Shown one piece after another: positions 16,117 through 24,589 of a DNA stretch of 64,000 nt. A model generated the notes under the pieces. It did no database searches and was not told the DNA's origin. It was given only the letters and a program-made list of their open reading frames with translations. The DNA comes from CAZYPU01 sp964649665. Its GTDB lineage: Bacteria > Omnitrophota > Gorgyraeia > JABMRN01 > RBG-13-46-9. A program made the position numbers and the translations under genes. Numbering within the stretch: position 1 is the first letter of the stretch; the number at the start of each line of letters is the position of its first letter. Location: contig CAZYPU010000003.1 of NCBI GenBank assembly GCA_964649665.1, forward strand, positions 1 to 64,000. Direction: 5' to 3'.

Positions 16117-17522
16117 TCGGTATTGGCGGTATCGGCATGAGCGCGCTTGCGTTTATCCTGGCCGAGAAGGGATCAAACGTAAGCGGCTCGGATATCGAAG
16201 AAAATAATATTGTAAAAAAACTGCACAAAAAAGGAATAGCGGCGGACATAGGCCATGACGCCTCCCGCGTGAACGGCCGGGATCTCGTGGTATTTTCCTC
16301 GAGCATCCGTGCGGATAATCCAGAACTTTTACAGGCCCGTAAGAACCGGGCGAAAGTAATATCACGGATAGAACTTTTGAAAATGGTCATGGAAAAATAT
16401 GAAAGGGTTATCGGCGTTACGGGTACTCACGGAAAGACGACCATTACGGCAATGGCGGCACATCTTTTGGAGGAGGCGGGTTTTGACCCCACAGTTCTTA
16501 TCGGAGGCGAATCGCCGCATTTCGCCGGGAACGCTAAACTTGGAAAAAGCGGGACACTCGCGGCCGAAGTGGACGAAAGCGACGGCAGGCTCGTAACACT
16601 TACGGGGCTTACGCATATTATCGTTCCGAATCTCGAGCGTGAGCACCTGGAGCATTACAGGGATGAGGCGCATCTCGTGAATACGTTCAGGGATTTTCTA
16701 CGCGGGCAAACGAAAAAAGGAACCCTTTTCTGCAATTCTGACGACGGCAACCTGAAAAAAATAAAAGGCGCCTATGGCGGAAAGGTTACGTGTTTCGGTT
16801 TTTCCGAAGACGCGGACGCGCGCCTAAGCGCCGTGCAAAAAGGAATATTAAAAATTGATTTCGACTGTTCCGTCCGGCAAAAGAAAATAGGACGTTTTAC
16901 GATAAACATACCCGGCATCCACAATGCGCTGAACGCCGCGGCAGTAATTTCCCTCGGCCTGGAACTCGGCATAGGCGCGGACACGATAAAGCGCGCGCTC
17001 GCCGGTTATAGGGGAGTTAAAAGGCGATTTGAGATCATAGGCACCCTTAACGGCGCCAGGGTAGTGGAGGATTACGCGCATCATCCAACGGAAGTAAAGG
17101 CGACTATTTCCGCCGCCTGTTCCCTGAAGCCGAAAAGGTTGATAGCGGTGTTTCAGCCTCACCGCTACACGAGGACAAAATATTTCTATAAAGAATTTGC
17201 GTCCGCTTTTTCGGGAGCGGATGAAGTCATTCTTGCGGGCGTGTATTCCGCCAGCGAGGAAAAAATAGAAGGCGCAAGCTCGAAACGCATATACGACATC
17301 ATGGTGAGGGATAAGACGCTGCCCGTGAAGCTCGTGGAAACCGGTAAAATAGGGGAATATCTTTGCAGAAACGCAAAAAATGGAGACCTTGTTCTCGTGA
17401 TGGGCGCAGGGGATATAGGGAAGGTAATGCGGGGTATCGGATTGTCAACATATCAGGAGGGAAGTGGCCCAAGTGGAAATGAGGCGCGTCTTTTCGAAAA
17501 TAAAAGGGAAAGTATTATTTAA
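16092..17522 (+). CDS. murC: UDP-N-acetylmuramate--L-alanine ligase
   Basis: The 476-residue protein has the opening IHMIGIGGIGMSALAF, ATP loop GVTGTHGKTTITAMAA, VPNLEREHLEHY in the central domain, EDYAHHPTEVKATI and FQPHRYTRTKYF in the C-terminal half. It adds the first L-Ala to UDP-MurNAc. The last 20 residues (after GDIGKVMRGI) extend over the start of murB, giving a 59-base overlap if murB starts at its first GTG. Confidence 0.95.
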   Translation: MHDKKIHMIGIGGIGMSALAFILAEKGSNVSGSDIEENNIVKKLHKKGIAADIGHDASRVNGRDLVVFSSSIRADNPELLQARKNRAKVISRIELLKMVMEKYERVIGVTGTHGKTTITAMAAHLLEEAGFDPTVLIGGESPHFAGNAKLGKSGTLAAEVDESDGRLVTLTGLTHIIVPNLEREHLEHYRDEAHLVNTFRDFLRGQTKKGTLFCNSDDGNLKKIKGAYGGKVTCFGFSEDADARLSAVQKGILKIDFDCSVRQKKIGRFTINIPGIHNALNAAAVISLGLELGIGADTIKRALAGYRGVKRRFEIIGTLNGARVVEDYAHHPTEVKATISAACSLKPKRLIAVFQPHRYTRTKYFYKEFASAFSGADEVILAGVYSASEEKIEGASSKRIYDIMVRDKTLPVKLVETGKIGEYLCRNAKNGDLVLVMGAGDIGKVMRGIGLSTYQEGSGPSGNEARLFENKRESII

Positions 17523-18438
17523 CGAACCGCTCAAACGGCACACGACATTTCGCATAGGCGGGCCCTGCGGGGTCTGGGCCGAACCCCGCAGCGAAAGAGA
17601 CTTGCGGGAAATTTTAAAGCTGGCAAAGGCAAGAAAGAAAAGAACTGTTCTGATGGGCGCCGGGAGCAATATCCTGCCCGGGGACAGGGCCGCAAGCGGC
17701 GTAGTGATTCACCTGGGAGGCAAATATTTTAAAAGGGTACATTTTTCCGGCCGGAAGGTTACAGCCGGAGCGGGGATATCATTAGCCTATTTAATCAACC
17801 TTCTGTGTGAAAAGGGGCTTGGGGGCACGGAAGGGCTCGCCGGCATTCCGGGCACGCTCGGCGGCGCGATTTTCATGAATGCCGGATACAGGGGAAACAT
17901 ATCGGATTGCCTGGAATCTGTGCGGGTAATGAGTAAGAAAAGCGGGAAAATCTCTGTATTAAAAAAGTCACGCAAAGAGAATTCCGCAGAAGGATCTTTG
18001 CGGGATCCCGCAGAATTTCATCAGGAGAAACTTCATGCGGGAAAAAAAATAAAATTTAGTTATCGACATTCAGGCCTGTACGGCTATATAATACTGGAGG
18101 CGACGCTCAGCCTCAAAAAATCCGATAAAAAGAAGCTGTTGAAAAAAAGAAATAAGGTCCTGAGGGTCAAAAAATCCGAGCAGCCACTCGGCTCGATGAA
18201 TGCAGGGTGCGTTTTTAAAAATCCCGGAAGGGCGCTTCCGGCGGCCCTGTACATCGACATGCTGGGGTTTAAAGGAAAGAGAATAGGGGGCGCGAAGGTT
18301 TCGGAGAAGCACGCCAATTTTATAATTAATGAAAAAGGCGCGAAAGCAAGCGATGTCTTGCGTCTCATGGACATTATAAAAAAGCGCGTTAAATCCGAAT
18401 TCGGAGTTGAACTGGCCCCTGAGATAGAGATATTGTAG
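17464..18438 (+). CDS. murB: UDP-N-acetylenolpyruvoylglucosamine reductase
   Basis: The protein of up to 324 residues shows FAD-site motifs LMGAGSNILPGD, GLAGIPGTLGGAIFMNAG and the YRHSGLYGY stretch. QPLGSMNAGCVFKNPG carries Cys at the position of the proton-donating Ser of E. coli MurB, a variation common in type II enzymes. It reduces enolpyruvyl-UDP-GlcNAc to UDP-MurNAc. A strong AGGAGG at 17455-17460 sits 3 bases before GTG 17464 and 12 before GTG 17473, so the exact start is uncertain by three codons (ATG 17479 is a third option). Confidence 0.92.
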   Translation: MAQVEMRRVFSKIKGKVLFNEPLKRHTTFRIGGPCGVWAEPRSERDLREILKLAKARKKRTVLMGAGSNILPGDRAASGVVIHLGGKYFKRVHFSGRKVTAGAGISLAYLINLLCEKGLGGTEGLAGIPGTLGGAIFMNAGYRGNISDCLESVRVMSKKSGKISVLKKSRKENSAEGSLRDPAEFHQEKLHAGKKIKFSYRHSGLYGYIILEATLSLKKSDKKKLLKKRNKVLRVKKSEQPLGSMNAGCVFKNPGRALPAALYIDMLGFKGKRIGGAKVSEKHANFIINEKGAKASDVLRLMDIIKKRVKSEFGVELAPEIEIL

Positions 18439-18447
18439 CGTTTAGGC

Positions 18448-18524
18448 GTCATTGCGAGGGCGCGAAGCGCCCGAAGCAATCTCAATGGGATTGCTTCGTC
18501 GGCCTCCGGCCTCCTCGCAATGAC
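18448..18524. repeat. Palindromic repeat, 'GTCATTGCGAGG...CAATGAC' type
   Basis: The outer arms gtcattgcgagg and cctcgcaatgac enclose inner arms cgaagcaatct-like and attgcttcg, so the 77-bp unit folds into one long hairpin with small side stems. Related copies are at 22506-22585 and 38090-38240. All three lie between genes of the same strand. Confidence 0.9.
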
Positions 18525-18536
18525 GGAGTTTAAACT

Positions 18537-19472
18537 ATGAAAGACTACGGTAAGATAGCCGTGTTTGCCGGCGGCCTTTCCAGCGAGCGCGAAATCAGTT
18601 TACAGAGCGGCCGCGCCGTCTACGGGGCGCTTAAAAAAAAGAATCAGGACGCGGAATTCGTGGATGTAGGCGCCGATGCGGGCGCTGTCCTTGCGAGCGC
18701 GCTCGCCGATATTGTTTTTATTACCCTCCACGGGCGCTTCGGTGAAGACGGAACGGTCCAGTCGATTCTTGAAGAGGCGCGCACTCCTTACACCGGGTCC
18801 GGCGTCGGGGCGTCGCGGCTTGCGCTGGACAAAATCGCTTCTAAAGAACTTTTTTTAAAAAACGGTTTAAAGGTGCCGTCCTGCAAGGTTATAAGAGACA
18901 ATGCCGGGGCGAATGGCGCATGCCGGGGATTTGAGACGCCGCTTGTGATAAAGCCGCAGCGCGAAGGTTCGAGCATGGGGCTTTCCATCGTAAGCGACAG
19001 GGCACACATAAATACGGCTTTGGATATGGCGTTCGGCTACGGCGGGGCGGCTATTGTGGAAGAATATATACACGGCAGGGAGCTCACTGTGGGCATTCTG
19101 GAGGAGAAGGCGCTGCCCGTTGTGGAAATCGTGACCGAACGCAATGTTTACGATTTCAGGGCGAAATACCTGGACGAGGGAACAAAGTATTTCGTTCCGG
19201 CGGCGCTCGGAGCGGATGAATTTAAGCGGGCGCAGGAATCCGCGCTCAAGGCCCACCGAATTCTTGGCTGCAGGGATTTTTCGAGGGTCGATATGAGAAT
19301 GGATCGTGACGGCAACATTTATGTCCTGGAGGTAAACACGATTCCGGGCATGACCGAACGCAGCCTCCTGCCCAAGGCGGCGATGGCTGCAGGTATAAGT
19401 TACGAAGGTTTGTGCATGAAACTCATTGATTTAGCGCATGAAAGAAGGGGGAAAAAGGATGGCGAAAAGTAG
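18537..19472 (+). CDS. ddl: D-alanine--D-alanine ligase
   Basis: The 311-residue ATP-grasp enzyme has the Ddl opening VFAGGLSSEREISLQSG, HGRFGEDGTVQSILE near 65-79, KPQREGSSMGLS near 140-151, and the metal and substrate site VDMRMD...VLEVNTIPGMTERSL near the end. It makes the D-Ala-D-Ala used by the MurF half of the fusion. Length is normal. A palindromic repeat separates it from murB, and the 3' end overlaps the likely ftsQ start by 14 bases. Confidence 0.95.
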   Translation: MKDYGKIAVFAGGLSSEREISLQSGRAVYGALKKKNQDAEFVDVGADAGAVLASALADIVFITLHGRFGEDGTVQSILEEARTPYTGSGVGASRLALDKIASKELFLKNGLKVPSCKVIRDNAGANGACRGFETPLVIKPQREGSSMGLSIVSDRAHINTALDMAFGYGGAAIVEEYIHGRELTVGILEEKALPVVEIVTERNVYDFRAKYLDEGTKYFVPAALGADEFKRAQESALKAHRILGCRDFSRVDMRMDRDGNIYVLEVNTIPGMTERSLLPKAAMAAGISYEGLCMKLIDLAHERRGKKDGEK

Positions 19473-20235
19473 CAGGAAGAAAGTAAGGAAAGAAGTGAAA
19501 ATACCGGACAGAAAAAAAACACTGATTAAAAAGGCCCTGTGCGCAGCGGTTGTTCTTGCCGTTATTGCCGCGGCGGCGCTTGCAATAAGGAATTCGAGCT
19601 ATTTTAAACTGGAGAGCGTAGAAGTTCTTGATGTAAGCCGCGCCGCCGGCAGCCTGGAAACGGACGACGCGTTACAGGTAAATATGGGGCGAAACATTTT
19701 CGATATTGACATAGCCTCCCTTGCCTCGCGGATTGAAATTAACTATCCGGTTATAAAGAAAGCCGTCGTACGGAGAATCCTGCCGAACCGGCTTGAAATA
19801 GGCATCATCCCGCGGCTTCCGATCGCCAAAATAAAGGACAAGCGCGGCTATTTTCCCATAGACGAAACCGGCATGGTTTTATCGGCGGACATAAAAAGCG
19901 ACAGACAGCCGGTTATAATCGGATTTTTCATGTGGCGCCCGCCAAACCCCGGCGAGCGGCTTACAAATAAACAGCTGGAAAACACGGTCCGCCTTATAGA
20001 AGCAATAAACGAAACGCTGGTCTTACGGGACTACGGGATAACTACTATCGACGCATCCAATCACAGAAATCTTTCTTTTTACCTTGATAGCGGCATTGAA
20101 GTGAAAATAGGGGGCGAGGACTTTCCCGCAAGGCTGCGGAAGTTGAAAGAAACCCTCGCTGAAGAGGGCCTGAACAAGGATAATATCAAATATCTGGACT
20201 TAAGATTTGATAGCGTTGTAATAGGGCCCAAATAA
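19459..20235 (+). CDS. ftsQ: FtsQ-like division protein
   Basis: The protein of about 258 residues has a very basic cytoplasmic start, one membrane helix near residues 26-44 (LCAAVVLAVIAAAALAI), a POTRA-like domain (SSYFKLESVEVLDVS onward) and a FtsQ beta domain (RRILPNRLEIGIIPRLPIA, then GYFPIDETGMVL). It links FtsL/FtsB to the divisome. ATG 19459 is chosen because a purine-rich GAAGGGGG precedes it; ATG 19438 lacks a site. Position between ddl and ftsA is canonical. Confidence 0.85.
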   Translation: MAKSSRKKVRKEVKIPDRKKTLIKKALCAAVVLAVIAAAALAIRNSSYFKLESVEVLDVSRAAGSLETDDALQVNMGRNIFDIDIASLASRIEINYPVIKKAVVRRILPNRLEIGIIPRLPIAKIKDKRGYFPIDETGMVLSADIKSDRQPVIIGFFMWRPPNPGERLTNKQLENTVRLIEAINETLVLRDYGITTIDASNHRNLSFYLDSGIEVKIGGEDFPARLRKLKETLAEEGLNKDNIKYLDLRFDSVVIGPK

Positions 20236-20271
20236 AGATAATGGTCATTTGCGAAATCTGCGTTAAATAAT

Positions 20272-21333
20272 ATGAGTAAGTTAGTGACTGTTATAGATCT
20301 GGGGTCGCGCAGGATCGCAGCGGCCATGGCTGAAGCGGCAACCGACGGCCGCGTCAGGCTTTTAGCGCTGGAGAATATGAACTCAAACGGCATAAGCGGC
20401 GGCTGCATAACCGACATAGGCAAAACCGTCAAGGATATATCCAGCGTGATGCATAGAGTTCATAGCCGCGCGGGGCGAAAGGCAAAGAATGTGCTGGTCA
20501 CAACCGGCGGCGCGGACACAAAAATGGTTATTTCGCGGGGAATGGTACCGCTGGCCGGGGCGCCGCGGCAGATTACGGCAAAAGACGTGAAGAGATGCCT
20601 GGAGATAGCGGCAATGATAAACCTTCCGCTGGACAGGGTTTGCGTAGAGAAAATCGTAAGGAGATTTTATATAGACGGCGCTTCGGCGGGCGTTAAAGAT
20701 CCCGTGGGGCTTTATGGAATAAAGCTTGAGGTCGAAACTTTTGCGGCGACGGCGAATCATTCTAAAATTCAGAATATCACAAAGTGCGTAGACCATGCCG
20801 GGTTCCTGATGGATGGCATATACCTTTCGTGCACTGCATCCGCCGGGAGCGTTCTGGACGCGGAGGAAAAGACAAGAGGCGTGCTCCTGATTGCTATAGG
20901 AAGTTCCCTCACCGAGGCCCTTATTTTCAAGAACGATATTTTGCAAAGTTTTAAAATTATCGGGAAGGGAATGGCCGCGATTCTGGATAATGACATGCGT
21001 CCCGACAGCAAAAAGTCCGGCCGGCTATTAGACGAAGTTTCCTGCGTCCCGGGCCGAAGAACGGACGATTTTTCTTCGGTCGTCGTGACGGGCGGCGGCG
21101 CCTTGCCCGACGGCGTAATAGAGGAGGCGGAAAGACGATTTAATGTCCCTGCCAGAATGGGTATCGTGCGGAAAACGGGTTATAATCTAAACTCGCAGGA
21201 CGCAATTATTCACACCTCGACCATCGGTCTTATAGACCGGAAAGCCCGCGAGTACAAAAACGCCAATGCCGATAAGAATACCGTTCGAAAAGCCCTCCGG
21301 AAAATAATAGACGTATACGAGAGTTACTTTTAA
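20272..21333 (+). CDS. ftsA: Divergent, shortened FtsA-like protein
   Basis: The 353-residue actin-fold protein opens VTVIDLGSRRIAAAMAEA. The central part (DPVGLYGIKLEVETFAAT, then IQNITKCVDHAGFLMDGIYL) matches FtsA subdomains, including the FtsA-specific 1C region. The phosphate-2 loop, normally DIGGGTTD, reads AIGSSLTE near 206-213. About 60 residues of subdomain 2B between the GKGM strand and VVVTGGGALPDG are missing compared with the usual 410-420 residues. The C-terminus (NTVRKALRKIIDVYESYF) could be the amphipathic membrane-targeting helix. It normally anchors FtsZ, but no ftsZ follows. Nucleotide binding is doubtful. Confidence 0.8.
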   Translation: MSKLVTVIDLGSRRIAAAMAEAATDGRVRLLALENMNSNGISGGCITDIGKTVKDISSVMHRVHSRAGRKAKNVLVTTGGADTKMVISRGMVPLAGAPRQITAKDVKRCLEIAAMINLPLDRVCVEKIVRRFYIDGASAGVKDPVGLYGIKLEVETFAATANHSKIQNITKCVDHAGFLMDGIYLSCTASAGSVLDAEEKTRGVLLIAIGSSLTEALIFKNDILQSFKIIGKGMAAILDNDMRPDSKKSGRLLDEVSCVPGRRTDDFSSVVVTGGGALPDGVIEEAERRFNVPARMGIVRKTGYNLNSQDAIIHTSTIGLIDRKAREYKNANADKNTVRKALRKIIDVYESYF

Positions 21334-21460
21334 GCCCTCAGCGGGCGCCATTTCGGCTCGTCCTTTTTTTATACTTTGCAATTTGGAAAATGACGTGTTG
21401 TAACTTGTATATTTATGATAGATTACAGCAAAGTGAAACGTCCCCCTTTGGATATAAGTA

Positions 21461-21704
21461 AAAAAAGAAAACCGGGATTCTGGATGCATCTGAAAGATTT
21501 TAAAATCGTGTCGGCATCCGGCAGCAGGATGCCCTGGAGGCGAAAAATTTTGTGTGCGAGCGTTGCAATTGAGTGCTCAAATCTTGTGCACATCAATTGC
21601 AGCGAGCCACAAAATTCGCCGGAAGGGCGCCTGCTGCCGGATGCCGATCGGGTTAAAAATGAGTAAAAATCTTTCAGCGGGCAAAATCCCGGTTTTCTTC
21701 TTTA
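21461..21704. repeat. Long imperfect inverted repeat, about 240 bp
   Basis: The left arm contains, in order, aagaaaaccgggatt, tgaaagatttt, tcggcatccggcagcagg, ggcgaaaaattttgtg and gttgcaattga. The right arm holds their reverse complements in mirrored order (tcaattgcagc, cacaaaattcgcc, cctgctgccggatgccga, aaaatctttca, aatcccggttttctt). The loop is about 10-15 bases near 21580. The unit could be a MITE-like element or a structured RNA downstream of ftsA. Confidence 0.85.
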
Positions 21705-21723
21705 ACACCCGCATCATTTTCAA

Positions 21724-21752
21724 TTGACAGCCTATGGCTTATATGCTACGCT
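21724..21752 (+). promoter_or_regulatory. Predicted promoter of the yggS-proC-yggT group
   Basis: TTGACA at 21724-21729, a 17-base spacer and TACGCT at 21747-21752 with an upstream TGC (extended -10). Confidence 0.6.
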
Positions 21753-21753
21753 A

Positions 21754-21829
21754 TCCCGAATGAAGATCGCTTCTTTAGGGGCTCTTCGGGATCCCGATGA
21801 GCATCCTAAAGACGTTTCTCCGTTCGGGA
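21754..21829 (+). repeat. 76-bp hairpin in the leader of yggS
   Basis: The outer arms tcccgaa/ttcggga and inner arms cttctttagggGctc/gagcatcctaaag pair across a loop with its own ttcgggatcccgat core. It begins about where transcription from the promoter at 21724-21752 would start, so it would fold in the mRNA leader just before the yggS start. Confidence 0.7.
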
Positions 21830-21841
21830 AATCGTTAAAAA

Positions 21842-22498
21842 ATGGTCAAAAAAAACCTCGCAAACGTTAGAAAGAGGATCGCCGAGGCCGCCGAGAAGTC
21901 GGGGCGCGACCCGGAAGCGGTAAGGCTCATAGTTGTCACGAAAGAAGCCGATGCCGAAGAGATCAAAGAGGCGATCGCCTCGGGCGTGAGGGACATTGGG
22001 GAAAATCGCGTAAAAGACGCCCGCTTAAAGAAGGAACTGCTGGACAGTCATGTACTGGCCTGGCATATGATAGGACACCTTCAGACCAACAAAGCCGCAG
22101 ACGCCGTTAAAATGTTTTCGATTATTCACTCCGTAGATAGCATTAAATCAGTCCATGCGATAGACAGCCAGGCCAAAAAGATCCGTAAGGTTCAGGATAT
22201 TATGATTGAGGTCAATGTTTCGGGGGAGGGGAGTAAATTCGGCATTAAGCCCGAAGCGCTGGGAAATTTTCTTGAAGAAACCCGATCCCTGAAGCATGTG
22301 AAGGCGCTGGGCCTTATGACGATGGCGCCGTTTACGGATGACGCCGAAACAGCACGGCCTTATTTCCGAAAATTAAAGAAATTGAGAGATGCCTGCGGCT
22401 TGAAGGAGCTCTCCATGGGGATGACACAGGACTTTGAGGTGGCTGTGGAAGAAGGCGCTACGATGGTCCGGGTGGGCAGCGCGATATTTAAAAGTTAA
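21842..22498 (+). CDS. yggS: YggS family PLP homeostasis protein
   Basis: The 218-residue single-domain PLP-binding barrel has VRLIVVTKEADAEEIKEA (the Lys of VTK holds PLP), DIGENRVKDA, WHMIGHLQTNK, and the C-terminal LSMGMTQDFEVAVEEG and VRVGSAIF motifs. The family controls pyridoxal phosphate levels and has no known catalytic activity. The canonical Ser of MGMSxD is Thr here. It precedes proC and yggT, the standard bacterial neighbourhood. Confidence 0.93.
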   Translation: MVKKNLANVRKRIAEAAEKSGRDPEAVRLIVVTKEADAEEIKEAIASGVRDIGENRVKDARLKKELLDSHVLAWHMIGHLQTNKAADAVKMFSIIHSVDSIKSVHAIDSQAKKIRKVQDIMIEVNVSGEGSKFGIKPEALGNFLEETRSLKHVKALGLMTMAPFTDDAETARPYFRKLKKLRDACGLKELSMGMTQDFEVAVEEGATMVRVGSAIFKS

Positions 22499-22505
22499 AA
22501 AAACT

Positions 22506-22585
22506 GTCATTGCGAGGCGCCGAAGGCGCCGAAGCAATCTAAAACGATGAGATTGCTTCGGGCGCTGGCGCGCCCTCGCAATGAC
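22506..22585. repeat. Palindromic repeat, 'GTCATTGCGAGG...CAATGAC' type
   Basis: Same family as 18448-18524: outer arms gtcattgcgagg/ccctcgcaatgac and inner arms gaagcaatct/agattgcttc. Each side carries a small GC stem (cgccgaaggcg; gcgctggcgcgc). Confidence 0.9.
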
Positions 22586-22604
22586 GGCTTAAAGTAGGTA
22601 CATC

Positions 22605-23402
22605 ATGAAATTGGGCATAATCGGTTGCGGGAACATGGGAAGCGCTATTGCCAGCGGCACTCTCTCCATGAGGGTATTGTCGTTCGGCAATATTTACGTG
22701 AGCGATAAAGATTCATCCAGGACCAGAGCCCTCAACAAAAAATTCGGTATCCGCGTGGGCACAAACGTTGAGGTTGTTAAAAAGTGCGGCATTATCATCA
22801 TTGCGGTTAAGCCGCAGGATTTCAAGGCGTTGCTGCCGTCAATTTCAGATCACCTCGACAATTCCAAGTACCTGGTTTCAATCATGGCCGGCGTTACCAT
22901 AGCGCGGATCGAGGAGCTCATAAAGAAGAAAATTGCCGTAACACGGGCGATGCCGAATATAGCGGCCATGGCGGGAAAGGGCATAACCGTTTTAAGCCAT
23001 AACAGGATGGTGAAAAGCGAAGCGGCGGTACGCATGATTTTTGCTTCCGTAGGCGAGGTAGTGGAAATCAACGAAAAAAAGATGGATGCGGTAACCGCGG
23101 TAAGCGGAAGCGGCCACGCTTATTTCTATTATCTGACGGAAGCGCTTAAGGAAGCGGCGGTAAAATTGGGCATAACAAAAGAGCTCGCGGCAAAGCTTGC
23201 AAGCGCAACGCTTATCGGCAGCGGCGCGCTTTTGGAAAGCATGGACGAGCCCCCTGAGGTTTTAATAAAGCGCATAACTTCCAAAAAGGGCACGACGGAA
23301 GCGGCGCTTAACGTTTTTAAAATGAAAAGGCTTGAAAGAATTGTGATCAAGGCGGTAGAGGCGGCCGCGAAAAGATCCCGGGAACTTTCGAGGGAGGCGT
23401 AA
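22605..23402 (+). CDS. proC: Pyrroline-5-carboxylate reductase
   Basis: The 265-residue protein has the NAD(P)-binding start LGIIGCGNMGSAIASG, IIIAVKPQDFKALL near 63-76, VTRAMPNIAAMAGKGIT, and the C-terminal signature SGSGHAYFYYLTEALKEAAVKLG and ITSKKGTTEAAL. It performs the last step of proline synthesis. The first two steps are encoded by proB and proA at the far end of the window. The gene lies between yggS and yggT. Confidence 0.96.
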   Translation: MKLGIIGCGNMGSAIASGTLSMRVLSFGNIYVSDKDSSRTRALNKKFGIRVGTNVEVVKKCGIIIIAVKPQDFKALLPSISDHLDNSKYLVSIMAGVTIARIEELIKKKIAVTRAMPNIAAMAGKGITVLSHNRMVKSEAAVRMIFASVGEVVEINEKKMDAVTAVSGSGHAYFYYLTEALKEAAVKLGITKELAAKLASATLIGSGALLESMDEPPEVLIKRITSKKGTTEAALNVFKMKRLERIVIKAVEAAAKRSRELSREA

Positions 23403-23406
23403 AAAC

Positions 23407-23706
23407 ATGTTTGTTATAGGAAATTTCATATTTGCCGTAGCCGTTATTCTTCAATATCTGATTACGATATTGACCTGGATCATAATCATAAGGGCGCTCA
23501 TCAGCTGGGTTAATCCCGATCCGTATAACGTAATCGTGCAGATTCTGCACAGGATAACGGAGCCGATACTGGCGCCGTTAAGAAGGATTATCCCGATGCA
23601 GAACGCCGGCATAGACATATCTCCGATAATCGCGATACTTCTTTTGTGGTTTGTGAGATTATTTATTGTTAACAGCTTATTAGGGCTTGCCCTTCGCCTG
23701 AGATAA
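23407..23706 (+). CDS. yggT: YggT family membrane protein
   Basis: The 99-residue protein has two hydrophobic segments at about residues 8-33 and 75-97. Between them is the family pattern RALISWVNPDPYN followed by ITEPILAPLRRIIP. The function is poorly known; the family is linked to osmotic stress and cell shape. It is placed five bases after proC. Confidence 0.9.
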   Translation: MFVIGNFIFAVAVILQYLITILTWIIIIRALISWVNPDPYNVIVQILHRITEPILAPLRRIIPMQNAGIDISPIIAILLLWFVRLFIVNSLLGLALRLR

Positions 23707-23728
23707 TGGGCCGGTTAGAAAGGTTTAT

Positions 23729-24589
23729 ATGGCAAAAATAGGCGTGATCGGCGGAAGCGGGTTATACGATATTGAAGGCATGGAAGTAAAAGATAAAAAA
23801 AGGCTTAAGACGCCTTTCGGCGAACCTTCCGGCGAATTTATCGCGGGAAAACTGGAAGGAAAAGAAGTTGTGTTTTTACCCCGGCACGATAGGGGTCATC
23901 GCATAAACCCGACTCAAATAAATTACCGGGCGAACATTTACGGCATGAAAGAGCTGGGCGTAGAGCATATAATTTCCGTTGCCGCCTGCGGCTCTTTAAG
24001 GGAGGAACTAAAGCCCCTCGATTTTGTAATTCCCCTTCAGTTTGTGGACAGGACAAACCATGCCAGGCAGTATACGTTTTTTGACGATGGGATTGTCGCG
24101 CACATAAGCTTCGCGCACCCTGTTTGTGAAAGCCTTGCCAATGTAGCGCATAACGCTGCAAAAGATAGCGGCGTTACCACCCACCTCGGAGGGACATACA
24201 TTAATATGGAGGGCCCGCAGTTTTCCACCCTGGCCGAGTCAAACCTGTATCGGAGTTGGGGGATGGATGTAATAGGGATGACTAACATGACGGAAGCGCG
24301 CCTCGCGCGGGAGGCGGAAATGTGCTACGTATCCCTGGCAGCGGTTACTGATTATGACTGTTGGCATGAAACGGCGGACTCGGTTACGGTCGAGATGATT
24401 ATCGATAACCTGAACAAGAACGTCGCGAACGCGAAGAAAGTATTGAAAAACATGGTCGGCCGGCTTGATGGGGAAAGGACGTGCGCTTGCAAGGACGCGC
24501 TCAAATACGCCATAATAACCGACCCAAAGGCGATCCCGGGCCACACAAAGAAGAAATTGGCCCTCATAATAGGAAAGTACATGAAATGA
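23729..24589 (+). CDS. mtnP: S-methyl-5'-thioadenosine phosphorylase
   Basis: The 286-residue PNP/MTAP family enzyme has IGVIGGSGLYDI at the start, the phosphate site FLPRHDRGHRINPTQINYRANI, VAACGSLREELKPLDFVIP, and GGTYINMEGPQFSTLAESNLYR. The substrate-site GMTNMTEARLAREAEMCY then gives ...TDYDCWH, typical of MTA phosphorylase. It splits methylthioadenosine into adenine and methylthioribose phosphate. The stop overlaps the start of the PfkB kinase by four bases. Confidence 0.93.
   Translation: MAKIGVIGGSGLYDIEGMEVKDKKRLKTPFGEPSGEFIAGKLEGKEVVFLPRHDRGHRINPTQINYRANIYGMKELGVEHIISVAACGSLREELKPLDFVIPLQFVDRTNHARQYTFFDDGIVAHISFAHPVCESLANVAHNAAKDSGVTTHLGGTYINMEGPQFSTLAESNLYRSWGMDVIGMTNMTEARLAREAEMCYVSLAAVTDYDCWHETADSVTVEMIIDNLNKNVANAKKVLKNMVGRLDGERTCACKDALKYAIITDPKAIPGHTKKKLALIIGKYMK

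Larger units (their letters stand above)
21334..21841 (+). other. Gene-free interval where ftsZ would be expected
   Basis: No convincing coding region is present. One frame (21415-21666, 83 codons) is open, but it runs through a large inverted repeat and has no protein-like conservation. The interval holds that inverted repeat, a promoter and a second hairpin, each listed separately. Confidence 0.7.

Noticed and set aside
21415..21666. 83-codon open frame downstream of ftsA
   Set aside because: It runs through the long inverted repeat, has no convincing ribosome-binding site and its composition is explained by the repeat.
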